Shown here piece after piece: positions 17,028-26,140 of a DNA stretch of 64,000 nucleotides. Under the pieces are notes generated by a model, which was not told where the DNA came from, searched no databases, and saw only the letters and a list, made by a program, of their open reading frames with translations. Numbering within the stretch: position 1 is the first letter of the stretch; each line of letters starts with the position of its first letter. Position numbers and translations under genes: made by a program. Origin of the DNA: Sporobacter sp963675425 (lineage in GTDB: Bacteria > Bacillota > Clostridia > Oscillospirales > Oscillospiraceae). The stretch covers positions 2,232,001 through 2,296,000 of the forward strand of contig OY776214.1 of NCBI GenBank assembly GCA_963675425.1. The letters are read 5' to 3'.

Positions 17028-17972
17028 TTGGATATCACTATTTTACGAACGGTTTTAAGCATATGTCATTATTGCAGCTTTACGGGCGCGAGCGAGCAGC
17101 TATCGTTATCCGTATCGGCTGTTTCAAAGCATGTGGCCGCTGCCGAAGCCGAGCTGGGCATCCGGCTGTTCCGGCGCGGCACCAAGGCCCGAAGCGTTGA
17201 TCTGACGGATGAAGGCCAGAGCATTATCGGCGAAATTGAGGATATTGTTTGGCGGTACGATGCTCTTTTGAAAAAGACGGCCGATATGGGCATCGATCAG
17301 ACGCAGACGCTTCAGATCGGTTACGGCATTATGCTCAGCAGCTTTGGTGAAGATCAGATCCTGTCAGATTTCTGCAATCATTATCCGAATGTGGAGGTCA
17401 AGGTCAGCTCGGATTATACGACGGAAATTATCCGGCTTTTAACGGTGGGTCTTATTGACTGTGCTTTCGCCGGTTACGCGGAGGGTGTAAACATCAGTGA
17501 TGAGATACGCACGGGAAAGGGAAGCATCGGATGCGTAACTATTTATAAGGGCAACGATATGAGCGTGCTGGTATCAAAGACGCATCGGCTGGCCGGCCGC
17601 GAGGATATCAGTGTCGGGCAGCTGGACGGCGAAACACTGATATTGAATAACCGGTTTGAAAATAAAAGCAAGCTGCCGTCGCATGGTATGGAGTTCTTTT
17701 CACAGGACGGTATGACGTGCCGTTTCCGATTCATGGATTTCAGCCGTAAAAAGCTCATTTTCAACGCGGTCGCAAACGGACAGGGAATTCTGCCGTATGT
17801 CTATCCGTTTATTGACGATGATCCCCGGCTGACCTCCGTAAGGATTGGCGAATGGATAGCAGATTCTTACGGCTTATTTTTATATAGGAAGAATTCGCCG
17901 GCGCGCTTGGTAAAGCTGCTGAAAAAATACGTGGATAAGTATGCAAGCGCGGTTGACGGCAGAAATAACTGA
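17028..17972 (+). CDS. LysR-type transcriptional regulator 1
   Basis: 314-aa LysR regulator. The start is TTG 17028, 8 bases after AGAGG. The N-terminal helix-turn-helix is clear (ICHYCSFTGASEQLSLSVSA, VSKHVAAAEAELGIRLFRRG). Residues 90-300 form the effector-binding domain, beginning QTLQIGYGIMLSSFG. It stands alone with its own promoter between FAD oxidoreductase 1 and the ABC importer, and probably controls one or both. LysR proteins usually respond to a pathway metabolite; the ligand is unknown. Confidence 0.9.
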   Translation: MDITILRTVLSICHYCSFTGASEQLSLSVSAVSKHVAAAEAELGIRLFRRGTKARSVDLTDEGQSIIGEIEDIVWRYDALLKKTADMGIDQTQTLQIGYGIMLSSFGEDQILSDFCNHYPNVEVKVSSDYTTEIIRLLTVGLIDCAFAGYAEGVNISDEIRTGKGSIGCVTIYKGNDMSVLVSKTHRLAGREDISVGQLDGETLILNNRFENKSKLPSHGMEFFSQDGMTCRFRFMDFSRKKLIFNAVANGQGILPYVYPFIDDDPRLTSVRIGEWIADSYGLFLYRKNSPARLVKLLKKYVDKYASAVDGRNN

Positions 17973-18012
17973 GAAAACCGGCAAACCGGCTTGTTTGTGA
18001 AATTGATATGTA

Positions 18013-18170
18013 AGCTCCGGGAACGTACGACGTTTCTGGGGCTCAGATGAGACCAGACAACTCGCCGTCATCGACGAAAATTAAATCGCACGGCGATTGG
18101 ACGCACAAAGGACAAAAGACTTTTTCGACAAGCTGAAGCCCCGGGAACGCATGACGTTTCCGGGGCTTTT
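18013..18170 (+). repeat. two related hairpins around an interspersed repeat (copy A)
   Basis: A hairpin with arms AGCTCCGGGAACGT / ACGTTTCTGGGGCT (18013-18043) returns in stronger form as AAGCCCCGGGAACG / CGTTTCCGGGGCTTTT at 18136-18170, which has a T-run and serves as a terminator. Between them, 18046-18103 is identical over 58 bases to the reverse complement of 54331-54388 and similar to 45863-45920. Confidence 0.7.
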
Positions 18171-18727
18171 CTTTGTCCGGAACGCAATTACTTTCCGATT
18201 AATGCGGTTGGTTTCCAATACGTGCAGGCATTTATTAAAATTAGGCAGCTTAACCAGATTCGCCCGGTGTTTTAAGTTTTTACGCAAACTAAATTTCTCA
18301 AATGGAAACCAATTTAATAAATCGGATTTGCATAGGATATGAATCATGACTACGTTATAGTTACAGGCTTTTTAGTTGGCTTGTACAACTTTCGGCGGTG
18401 TATTTGTCGGATTGTTACACGAAACCGCCGGCTTATGCGTGGTTGAAAACCGTATATCAGAGGCTGCAGGTTATTTTACGCCAATGGTTTTTAAGGAGGT
18501 GGGACGCACATTTTTACATAACCGGCTTAAAAAATTGATTTTTAGGCGCTCAAATAAACCGGTGGCTAAACTGATATTAAACCAAGCCGATGACTTTTAT
18601 CTAGTTAACTAATAAGCAATCGTCACGCGCATCCCGTTTTGTGATCTGTGGCAAATACGGCTGTCAGATATAAGACGCGTTATGCGTGAGACCGGTACCA
18701 AAAGGTCATTAAACAGGAGGGTAAACT
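18171..18727. other. long leader/intergenic region before the ABC importer
   Basis: AT-rich, 557 bases. TTGGTTTCCA near 18209 and TGGAAACCAA near 18302 form a 10-bp inverted repeat about 90 bases apart. A 78-codon frame at 18376-18612 has no ribosome binding site and resembles nothing I know. I see no confident promoter, although one must serve the importer operon. Confidence 0.4.
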
Positions 18728-20326
18728 ATGAAGAAAGTATTATCTGTCGCAGTAGTATTCATCCTCGCACTGTCACTGTTCGCCTGCGGAACAAGCACGC
18801 CCAATACACAACCGTCGGCCGATACGGCACCGCCGTCGCCACCCTCGGTAGCTGACGACTCCACGTCGCCGTCCGGCGGCGAACCGGCGCCGTCATCCGA
18901 AATCCAGTACGGCGGCATTTTGAAAGTTGTCAACTCTGCCGAGGGCTCGGCGCCGCTGGGAATCCCATGGGCGCAGGCCACGCTGGAACAACTCCTTTTG
19001 GCCCCGTTTTTTGAAGAGCTCATCAAGACCACGACAAAGGGCGAAATGCTGCCATGTCTGGCGGAGTCCTGGAACTTGGATATGGACAACAATGAAATCG
19101 TTGTGAATATCCGGCCGAATGTCACGTTCTTCGACGGATCGGCGCTGACGGCTGACGTCGCCGGCTGGAACGTTATGAAGCAGGTTGAAGCGCATCTGGT
19201 GCAGCATATAACCAGCTACGAAACGCGCGGCGATCTGGTGCTGGTGCTCAAGTATGACACCTGGTCAAACGACGTGCTAAGCAGCTTGGGTGCCTGTGGC
19301 TTGTGCTCGAAGGAATCCTTTGAGAAAAACGGCGAGGAATGGGCGGCTGAAAACCCGATCGGCACCGGTCCGTTTATGCTGAAGGAATACGTACATGGCC
19401 AGCATTTGCTCTGTGAAAAGAACCCGAACTACTGGCAGGAAGGCAAGCCGTATCTCGACGGCGTCCAGTACGTTTTTATGCGTGACGCGATGACACAGAA
19501 TATGGCCATCCAGGCCGCGGGAGACGACAGCATTGACGTGCTCAACATTAACTCCGCCGAGCAGGTCTCCATGCTGAAGGCAACAGGTCTGTTTAACATT
19601 ACCATTTTGCACACGGGCCCGGTTTCGCTGACGCCGAGCAGCATGGATACCGAATCGCCCCTGAGTAACCTCAAGGTCCGACAGGCCATTTCATATGCTG
19701 TTGACCGCGAAGCCATTGTCGCTGCCAGAGGCTTTGGTATCTGTACGCCGGGCACGCAGCTCGTTTCCAGCGAATCCATGGCACGTCTGCCGGATGAATA
19801 CAATTTGACGTATGATCCGGATAAGGCCAGGGAACTGCTGGTTGAGGCCGGCTATCCCGACGGTTTCCATACGACGCTTTACACGCAGCCGGGCGTAGCC
19901 GACAAGGAGGTTACAGTTGCCGTTCAGCAGATGCTTGAGGCGGTCGGCATCACAACGGATCTGGAATTCCCGGATGCGGGCGGTTATTCGTCGCTGCGCG
20001 CCGGTGGCTGGGACGGCATTACCGTCAACGGTCTGCGGCAATTTGCCATCCCCTATAAAACCTTCTATCTGTACTTTGACCCCGCACAGACGTTCATGGT
20101 GAGCGCGGCCAGGCCCGACGGCTGGACAGAGGCAATGGAAGCGGCCCTTGAGACGGAGGAGCCGGAGGCCGGACCGCTGCAGGAATGCCATAAGCTCCTG
20201 CTTGAAAACCTTATCACTATTCCGCTTTACAACATGAGCGACAACTGGATCATGAAGCAAAACGTACATGACACCTATTATGGCTATATCGAACATGCCA
20301 GTCTCGCGGATGCCTGGATGGGATAA
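18728..20326 (+). CDS. ABC importer substrate-binding lipoprotein (oligopeptide/dipeptide family 5)
   Basis: 532-aa extracytoplasmic solute receptor of the SBP_bac_5 family (OppA/DppA/NikA-like). AGGAGG lies 7 bases before ATG 18728. The signal peptide ends in the lipobox LFAC, with Cys20 as the lipidated residue. A Ser/Pro/Thr-rich linker (about 21-57) is followed by the family core: GGILKVVNSAEG, ESWNLDMDNNEIVVNIRPNV, GTGPFMLKEYVHG, VRQAISYAVDREAIV and the C-terminal lobe. The ligand may be a peptide, but this family also carries nickel, opines, glycosides and other small molecules. It heads a five-gene importer operon that runs on into flavoenzyme genes, so the ligand may be their substrate. 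Confidence 0.92.
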   Translation: MKKVLSVAVVFILALSLFACGTSTPNTQPSADTAPPSPPSVADDSTSPSGGEPAPSSEIQYGGILKVVNSAEGSAPLGIPWAQATLEQLLLAPFFEELIKTTTKGEMLPCLAESWNLDMDNNEIVVNIRPNVTFFDGSALTADVAGWNVMKQVEAHLVQHITSYETRGDLVLVLKYDTWSNDVLSSLGACGLCSKESFEKNGEEWAAENPIGTGPFMLKEYVHGQHLLCEKNPNYWQEGKPYLDGVQYVFMRDAMTQNMAIQAAGDDSIDVLNINSAEQVSMLKATGLFNITILHTGPVSLTPSSMDTESPLSNLKVRQAISYAVDREAIVAARGFGICTPGTQLVSSESMARLPDEYNLTYDPDKARELLVEAGYPDGFHTTLYTQPGVADKEVTVAVQQMLEAVGITTDLEFPDAGGYSSLRAGGWDGITVNGLRQFAIPYKTFYLYFDPAQTFMVSAARPDGWTEAMEAALETEEPEAGPLQECHKLLLENLITIPLYNMSDNWIMKQNVHDTYYGYIEHASLADAWMG

Positions 20327-20386
20327 ATACAGCAAAGCATGGCCATTTATCTCCTGATATCTTAACCATCAGGTAGTGCCTGTTTT

Positions 20387-20444
20387 GAAGGGTTGAGGGG
20401 AGCTTGTCTTCAGCGACCTGAAGCCTGCCGAACCTCAGCCCTTC
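20387..20444 (+). promoter_or_regulatory. intra-operon hairpin between receptor and permease genes
   Basis: GAAGGGTTGAGG / CCTCAGCCCTTC enclose a nested stem CTTCAG/CTGAAG; TTTATT follows. It resembles the stabilising or attenuating hairpins often found after the receptor gene, allowing more receptor than permease to be made. Confidence 0.6.
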
Positions 20445-20518
20445 TTTATTGAAAGCAAGATTAACGGTGCGTTGCGGTTGATAGCCGCAATGTAAAATAG
20501 CATAAGGGAGAACGATAT

Positions 20519-21475
20519 ATGCTGACGTATATCATACGCCGCCTGCTGCATGCGCTTTTAGTCATCGTCCTGGTTAGCATTGTTGTTTTTACCCTCATCA
20601 GGATGATGCCCGGTGATCCGATTGAGATGCTGTATGCGGAAAGTTCGGTAGCACAGCTTACGGCGGAAGACATGGAAGAGCTCCGGCATGAAGCGGGGCT
20701 GGACCGGCCGATTACTGTCCAGTACGCCAACTGGGTGGCGAACATTGTCCAGGGTGATTTCGGCAAGTCGCTGATGCGCGGGTTTGACATCGGCAAGGAA
20801 TTAGGACACCGGGCGACGATAACGCTTCTTTTGGGTCTCAGTTCATTTGTTATCGGGATCGTTGTCGGGCCGATTTTGGGTATTATCAGCGCCATACGAC
20901 GCGGCAAATTCATTGATAACCTGGTGTCTGTGATTGCTAATATTGGCATTACGGCGCCGCAGTTCTGGGTGGCGATATTGCTGCTGTATTTTTTCGGGTT
21001 GAAACTGCAGCTTTTACCCATGTACGGGTATACGCTGCCGTGGGAGAATTTTGGGCAGTGTATCCTGCAGAGCGTGCTCCCGGTATTTGTCGGAGCGCTT
21101 GGCGTTATCGCATCGACAGCCCGTCAAACGCGTTCGAGCGTTTTGGAGACGCTTGGCGAAGACTACATAAGAACCGGCTGGGCCAAGGGCCTGAGTGAGC
21201 GGAAGGTTATTTTCCGGCACATTCTGAAAAACTCGCTGATGCCCGTCGTGACGCTCAGCGGCACGATGCTGCGCATGGTGGTCGGCGGCTCGGTCGTCAT
21301 TGAGACGATCTTTGCCATACCGGGTATGGGCAAGATGATGGTGGACGGTATGCTCTCGCACGATTACCCGGTCGTACAGGCCATGACGCTCATAATGACG
21401 CTGGTCGTTGTCCTGTCAAGCCTGCTTGTTGATCTGCTATACGGCTGGCTGGATCCGCGGATTCAGTACGAATAG
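20519..21475 (+). CDS. ABC importer permease, DppB/OppB type
   Basis: 318-aa inner-membrane subunit. ATG 20519 follows AGGGAGA. An N-terminal helix (LLHALLVIVLVSIVVFTLI) is followed by MMPGDPIEML and five further transmembrane helices. The cytoplasmic coupling motif is EDYIRTGWAKGLSERKVIFR, and the last part reads VVIETIFAIPGMG. It is typical in length and layout for the BPD_transp_1 family and pairs with the permease 16 bases downstream. Confidence 0.93.
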   Translation: MLTYIIRRLLHALLVIVLVSIVVFTLIRMMPGDPIEMLYAESSVAQLTAEDMEELRHEAGLDRPITVQYANWVANIVQGDFGKSLMRGFDIGKELGHRATITLLLGLSSFVIGIVVGPILGIISAIRRGKFIDNLVSVIANIGITAPQFWVAILLLYFFGLKLQLLPMYGYTLPWENFGQCILQSVLPVFVGALGVIASTARQTRSSVLETLGEDYIRTGWAKGLSERKVIFRHILKNSLMPVVTLSGTMLRMVVGGSVVIETIFAIPGMGKMMVDGMLSHDYPVVQAMTLIMTLVVVLSSLLVDLLYGWLDPRIQYE

Positions 21476-21491
21476 GGGGGGGAGAGACAGA

Positions 21492-22430
21492 ATGAAACCA
21501 GATAGTAATATTTCAAACGCCTGCCAGGCGGTTTCCGGTGACGAGCCGGAGGTTGAAGTCCTCGAAGAGGAGCTGTTGCCCCCTGTTAATGAGGTCAAAC
21601 GATTTTTTAAGGTACTGTTTAAAAGAAAAATCGTTATTTTCGGCTTTGTCGTCGTTATTTTAATGCTCGCTATCGCCGCCTTTGCCGAATGGATTGCACC
21701 CTACGGTATGAACGATCAGGACCTGCATAACGTGCTGGCCGCGCCAAGCGCCCAGCATCTTCTGGGAACGGACGCGCTGGGCCGGGACCTTTTAAGCCGG
21801 ATTATCTACGGCACCCGTATCGCGCTGTCCGTCGGTGTTTCAACCGTTTTGGTCTCCGCGACAATCGGGACGCTTTTAGGCCTCATCGCCGGTTACGCGG
21901 AGGGCCTCCTTCAGACGATTGTCATGCGCCTGACAGATGCGATGATGGCCATTCCGTCTCTCATTCTGGCACTGATTATCGCTGCCATTCTGAAAACGGG
22001 CGTGTTTGGCGTCGTCTTAGCTGTGGCTATCACGCTGTTTCCGGGATATGTAAGGCTCATTAACGGACAAGTGCTCTCGCTTAAACAAAATGACTACGTT
22101 ATGGCCGGTCGGTCTATGGGCGCGAAGAAACGGCGCATTTTATTCCGTCATATACTGCCCAATACGCTCTCGCCCCTGATCGTCCAGATGACGATGATGA
22201 TTGGCATTGCGATACTGGCGGAAGCGTCGCTGAGCTTTCTCGGCCTGGGCATTACGCCGCCGACGCCGGCCTGGGGGAGCCTTTGCTACGACGGATATAA
22301 GTATCTGATGATGCGCCCACTGCTCTCCATCGCGCCGGGCCTTGCCATCATGATCCTTGTTTTTTCGTTTAACATGGTCGGTGACGGGCTGCGCGACGCG
22401 CTGGACCCCAAGCTGCGTGGAACGAATTGA
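21492..22430 (+). CDS. ABC importer permease, DppC/OppC type
   Basis: 312-aa second permease. ATG 21492 is chosen because a GGGGGAGAGA site lies just upstream; a longer frame from 21408 would run back into the previous gene. An acidic N-terminal tail precedes KIVIFGFVVVILMLAIAAFA, the OppC signature GTDALGRDLLSRIIYGTRI, and the coupling segment NDYVMAGRSMGAKKRRILFR. The C-terminus NMVGDGLRDALDPKLRGTN is typical. Confidence 0.93.
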   Translation: MKPDSNISNACQAVSGDEPEVEVLEEELLPPVNEVKRFFKVLFKRKIVIFGFVVVILMLAIAAFAEWIAPYGMNDQDLHNVLAAPSAQHLLGTDALGRDLLSRIIYGTRIALSVGVSTVLVSATIGTLLGLIAGYAEGLLQTIVMRLTDAMMAIPSLILALIIAAILKTGVFGVVLAVAITLFPGYVRLINGQVLSLKQNDYVMAGRSMGAKKRRILFRHILPNTLSPLIVQMTMMIGIAILAEASLSFLGLGITPPTPAWGSLCYDGYKYLMMRPLLSIAPGLAIMILVFSFNMVGDGLRDALDPKLRGTN

Positions 22431-22445
22431 CGGGAGGTACAGAAA

Positions 22446-23423
22446 TTGGTAAGATTGTTAACAGTTAAAGGTTTAACAACTGAGTTTCGGACGGAGCGCG
22501 GCGTCGTCCGCGCCGTCAATAACGTATCGTATCACGTGGACGAGAGCGAAATCATTGGCCTTGTCGGCGAAAGCGGCTGCGGGAAATCCGTCAGCCAACT
22601 GTCCGTTATGCAGCTGATACCGGAGCCGCCCGGTAAAATTGTCGGCGGGTCCGTGGAATTTGAGGGTGAGGACCTATTACAGTACGGCCGGCAGAGCCGC
22701 GAGATGTGCGCCATCCGCGGCAGCAAGATATCCATGGTCTTTCAGGAGCCGATGACATCCCTCAATCCGGCGATGACCATCTGCAGGCAGATGTCGGAGG
22801 TCATGACGGAGCATCTGAACATGGATAAGAAGGAAGCGCGGGAGAGAAGCATTGACATGCTCGCAAAAGTCGGTATCGCCGATCCCGGAAAGCGCATCGA
22901 CGACTATCCCCATCAGCTGTCCGGCGGCATGCGCCAGCGCGTCATGGTGGGCATGGCCATGCTGTGCAGCCCTAAACTCATCATTGCCGACGAGGCTACA
23001 ACGGCGCTGGACGCCACGATTCAGGCGCAGCTTCTGGAGCTGATGTATTCACTGGTGAGCCAGAACAACACAGCGCTCATCATGGTCACGCATAATCTTG
23101 GCATCGTGGCGCGTTACGCCCACCGAATCAACGTGATGTATGCCGGCAAGATTATTGAATCCGGTACGGTCCGGGAGATTTGGGCCAATCCCCTCCACCC
23201 GTATACGGAGGGCCTGCTCAAATGCGTGCCGCGGCTGGGCGAAAAGCTCGTACCTATCAAGGGCATGCCGCCGACGCTTATCAACAGGCCGCCGACGTGC
23301 CCGTTCGCCCCGCGCTGCAAGCTGCGTAAGCCGTCGTGCCTGACGGAACCGGTGGCCGAGCTGACGCATGTCGAAGGCCGACACTCCACGGCGTGTAACG
23401 TCAGATTGGAGGCGCTGCGATGA
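22446..23423 (+). CDS. ABC importer ATPase, DppD/OppD type
   Basis: 325-aa ATP-binding subunit. TTG 22446 follows GGGAGGT by 8 bases. Walker A GESGCGKS, Q-loop FQEPMTSLNP, signature LSGGMRQRV, Walker B LIIADEATTALDA, and a H-loop VTHNLG are all present. The C-terminal oligopeptide extension has CPFAPRC and further Cys that may bind a 4Fe-4S cluster, as seen in related DppD proteins. Its stop overlaps the next ATPase gene by 4 bases. Confidence 0.93.
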   Translation: MVRLLTVKGLTTEFRTERGVVRAVNNVSYHVDESEIIGLVGESGCGKSVSQLSVMQLIPEPPGKIVGGSVEFEGEDLLQYGRQSREMCAIRGSKISMVFQEPMTSLNPAMTICRQMSEVMTEHLNMDKKEARERSIDMLAKVGIADPGKRIDDYPHQLSGGMRQRVMVGMAMLCSPKLIIADEATTALDATIQAQLLELMYSLVSQNNTALIMVTHNLGIVARYAHRINVMYAGKIIESGTVREIWANPLHPYTEGLLKCVPRLGEKLVPIKGMPPTLINRPPTCPFAPRCKLRKPSCLTEPVAELTHVEGRHSTACNVRLEALR

Positions 23424-24439
23424 AGACGATGAAAGCCGGCACAGAAGCGGCAAAGCTGGTTGAAAGAGGAAACATCATTGATGTTTTGAATTTAAAAATG
23501 TATTTTCCGGTCCGGCGCGGTCTGCTCAGACGCAAGGTAGCCGACGTGAAGGCGCTCGACGACATATCGTTTTCCATAAAGCCCGGCGAGACACTCGGCC
23601 TTGTGGGTGAAAGCGGCTGCGGGAAAACCACGGTGGGCCGGTGCCTGATGCGCCTTTATAAGCCGACGCAGGGTGTATTGATGTTTGAAGGCGCGGATAT
23701 ATCGTCTGTCTCCGAGTCGGAGCTGCGAAGCTTCCGCCGCCGGATGGCGCTGGTGTTTCAAGACCCGTACAGCTCGCTCAATCCGCGCATGAACTCCGGC
23801 GAAATCGTGGGGGAACCGCTGAAAATACACGGGCTCGTTAAAAACAGCAAGGAATTTAAAGAGCGTGTGGCGGAGCTTTTTATCATGACAGGTCTGAGCC
23901 CGGACATGATGGACCGGTATCCCCATGAATATTCCGGCGGGCAGCGGCAGCGCCTGTCCATTGCGCGCTCGCTCGCGGGCGACCCGTCCATGATCGTGTG
24001 CGATGAGCCTATCTCGGCGCTCGATGTGTCCATGCAGGCGCAAATTCTCAATCTGCTGCAGGAGCTGCAGTGTAAAAATGACCGTCTGAGTTATCTTTTT
24101 ATCTCGCACGACCTTTTAGCCGTCCAGTATATCAGCCAGCGTGTGGCGGTGATGTATCTCGGCCGGATTGTGGAAATGTCAACCTCTGTGGAGCTGTATT
24201 CCAACACGCTGCACCCGTACTCCAAGGCGCTGTTGTCGGCGCAGCCATTGCCAGACCCTGTTGCCGAGGAGTCTCGCAACCGCATTATTCTGACAGGAGA
24301 CGTACCAACTCCCTTAAATCCGCCATCCGGCTGCTCGTTCCATCCGCGCTGTCCCATGGCGCATAAGGACTGTGCCGAATGCACCCCGGAGCTGCGGGAC
24401 GTGGGGAACGGCCATTTCGTTGCCTGTCACTATGTCTGA
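23420..24439 (+). CDS. ABC importer ATPase, DppF/OppF type
   Basis: 339-aa second ATP-binding subunit with ATG overlapping the previous stop (ATGA). Walker A GESGCGKTT, Q-loop FQDPYSSLNPRM, signature YSGGQRQRLSIARSL, Walker B MIVCDEPISALDV and C-terminal HPRCPMAHKDC are intact. It completes a full importer: receptor, two permeases, two ATPases. Confidence 0.93.
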   Translation: MKTMKAGTEAAKLVERGNIIDVLNLKMYFPVRRGLLRRKVADVKALDDISFSIKPGETLGLVGESGCGKTTVGRCLMRLYKPTQGVLMFEGADISSVSESELRSFRRRMALVFQDPYSSLNPRMNSGEIVGEPLKIHGLVKNSKEFKERVAELFIMTGLSPDMMDRYPHEYSGGQRQRLSIARSLAGDPSMIVCDEPISALDVSMQAQILNLLQELQCKNDRLSYLFISHDLLAVQYISQRVAVMYLGRIVEMSTSVELYSNTLHPYSKALLSAQPLPDPVAEESRNRIILTGDVPTPLNPPSGCSFHPRCPMAHKDCAECTPELRDVGNGHFVACHYV

Positions 24440-24522
24440 TCGCGCGTTTGCGGTAATAAGCCCGGCATACTGAGTAATTAATGAGACGTTGCCGGTCGAA
24501 ATAGATTAACTGGAGGTACACT

Positions 24523-26124
24523 ATGAATCAATATGATGTCGACGTACTCGTCATCGGGGGCGGCAGCGCCGGCGTTGCGGCCGGTATCGCCGCGGCGCGC
24601 CGCGGGCTGCGCACGCTGCTCCTTGAAAACCTGACGAGCCTGGGCGGCCTGATGACGAACGGCTACGTCACGGGACCAGCCGGAATTATCGAGGGGCTGT
24701 GCAAGGAGCTTTTGGACCGGCTGAACAAGCAGGGCTTTCTCTACGACACGCCGCATACGCCGGCCGTGGACCCGGAGCGCTGTAAATTTGAAATGGAGAC
24801 GATGCTCCTGCAGGCCGGCTGCCGAATTTTATACGGTATTCGTGCCGTCGACGTCGTAATGGATGGGGCGAATATCCAAAGCGTCGTATGCTATTCCAAA
24901 TCCGGGCGCTGTGAAATCCGCGCCACGTATTATATCGATGCGTCCGGCGACGGAGATATTGCCGCGGCGGCCGGCGTGCCCTATGATGTGGGCAACGCCG
25001 AATACATGGGCCTCAATCTTGCCCATACAATGGGCATCCGCATGTCTAACGTCGACCTGGCTAAATACCGCGCGGCCAATAAAGAGTGGGCGGAGAGCAA
25101 CCGGGATTCCAAGAAAATGGGCCTGGCGTGCGCCATGATGGATCAAGCCGTTGAAAACGGCGATCTGCCGTACCCGATTTTCCCGGGCGGGCTGATTTAT
25201 CAGGTCCCCGGTACGCCGGAGGACTGTGCAGACGTGGCGTTTAATGTGGCGCACAGCTACTATAACCATAATCTCGACGTGGAGGATCTCTCGCGCCAAA
25301 TCGTTGAGCAGCACCAGCAGAACCTGTGGCTCGAGGCGGTTTACCGCAAATATGTACCCGGCTTTGAAAACTGCCGCTTGACGGCGCTGGGCTCGCTGCC
25401 CGGCATCCGGGACTCCCGGCGGATCATCGGCGAATATATCATGAAGGATACCGATATTGCCGCCGGTACAAAATTTGAGGACAGCATTGCCAAATTTCCG
25501 GAAATCTACGACACGCATCATCCGACGAGCCGCTACTGGGGCTTCAGGCATCACATCCACTCCAAGGAACCGATCCCCGGCGCGATCAACATCAAGGAGC
25601 CCTGTGACAAGGCAATGCATCCGTTTTGCCCGCCGGAGGAGGGCTCGTACTCGGTTTATACAAACTTTACCCAGTACTGCGAGGTCCCCTACCGGGTTGT
25701 CGTGCCGCTGAAGGTTGATAACCTCCTTGTGGCCGGGCGCTGCGTCTCGGCGGATTTCCACGCGATGGCTGCCGTGCGCATTATCACCATTTGTATGGCA
25801 ACCGGGCAGGCGGCCGGTATCGCCGCCGACCTGTGCATTAAAATGGGTGTGCGCCCGCGTGATCTCGACGGCAAGCTTGTGCGCCAGGCGATGATCGACG
25901 ACGGCGTGCCGCTTGACAAGGCCCCCGACGGCTACTGGGCGTTTTTGGCCGAGGTATCTAAAGACGACGTCGAAAAGCACGAGTTTGTCCGTATGCGCGG
26001 CGATATGGTCGCTGTGCGTCTGCCGGACGGCTCCATCACCATGCGCTTTGGTGCCGAGCCCAAGCCCAAGCCGGAGGCAACGGAAAACAAACCGGAGAAC
26101 ATGAACCCGGATATTATATTCTAA
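24523..26124 (+). CDS. FAD-dependent oxidoreductase, FAD_oxidored (PF12831) type, 1
   Basis: 533-aa flavoprotein. GGAGG lies 8 bases before ATG 24523. The FAD motif is LVIGGGSAGVAAGIAAARRG (about 11-30), then LTSLGGLMTNGYVTGP, YIDASGDGDIAAAAGVPY, and the C-terminal VDNLLVAGRCVSADFHAMAA with ATGQAAGIAADL. The family also contains enzymes next to dehydratases and sugar or aromatic catabolic genes, but most are uncharacterised. No export signal. It continues the importer operon and precedes an old-yellow-enzyme fusion by 16 bases. The last 30 residues (KPKPEATENKPEN) are low-complexity. Confidence 0.85.
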   Translation: MNQYDVDVLVIGGGSAGVAAGIAAARRGLRTLLLENLTSLGGLMTNGYVTGPAGIIEGLCKELLDRLNKQGFLYDTPHTPAVDPERCKFEMETMLLQAGCRILYGIRAVDVVMDGANIQSVVCYSKSGRCEIRATYYIDASGDGDIAAAAGVPYDVGNAEYMGLNLAHTMGIRMSNVDLAKYRAANKEWAESNRDSKKMGLACAMMDQAVENGDLPYPIFPGGLIYQVPGTPEDCADVAFNVAHSYYNHNLDVEDLSRQIVEQHQQNLWLEAVYRKYVPGFENCRLTALGSLPGIRDSRRIIGEYIMKDTDIAAGTKFEDSIAKFPEIYDTHHPTSRYWGFRHHIHSKEPIPGAINIKEPCDKAMHPFCPPEEGSYSVYTNFTQYCEVPYRVVVPLKVDNLLVAGRCVSADFHAMAAVRIITICMATGQAAGIAADLCIKMGVRPRDLDGKLVRQAMIDDGVPLDKAPDGYWAFLAEVSKDDVEKHEFVRMRGDMVAVRLPDGSITMRFGAEPKPKPEATENKPENMNPDIIF

Positions 26125-26140
26125 TGAGAGCGGTGACATT

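Noticed and set aside
18376..18612. 78-codon frame before the ABC importer
   Set aside because: TTG start without ribosome binding site, composition like intergenic DNA.
24829..26139. 436-codon open frame antisense to the FAD_oxidored gene
   Set aside because: The sense frame has clear FAD motifs and start signals; the antisense frame is a high-GC codon shadow with no recognisable domain.
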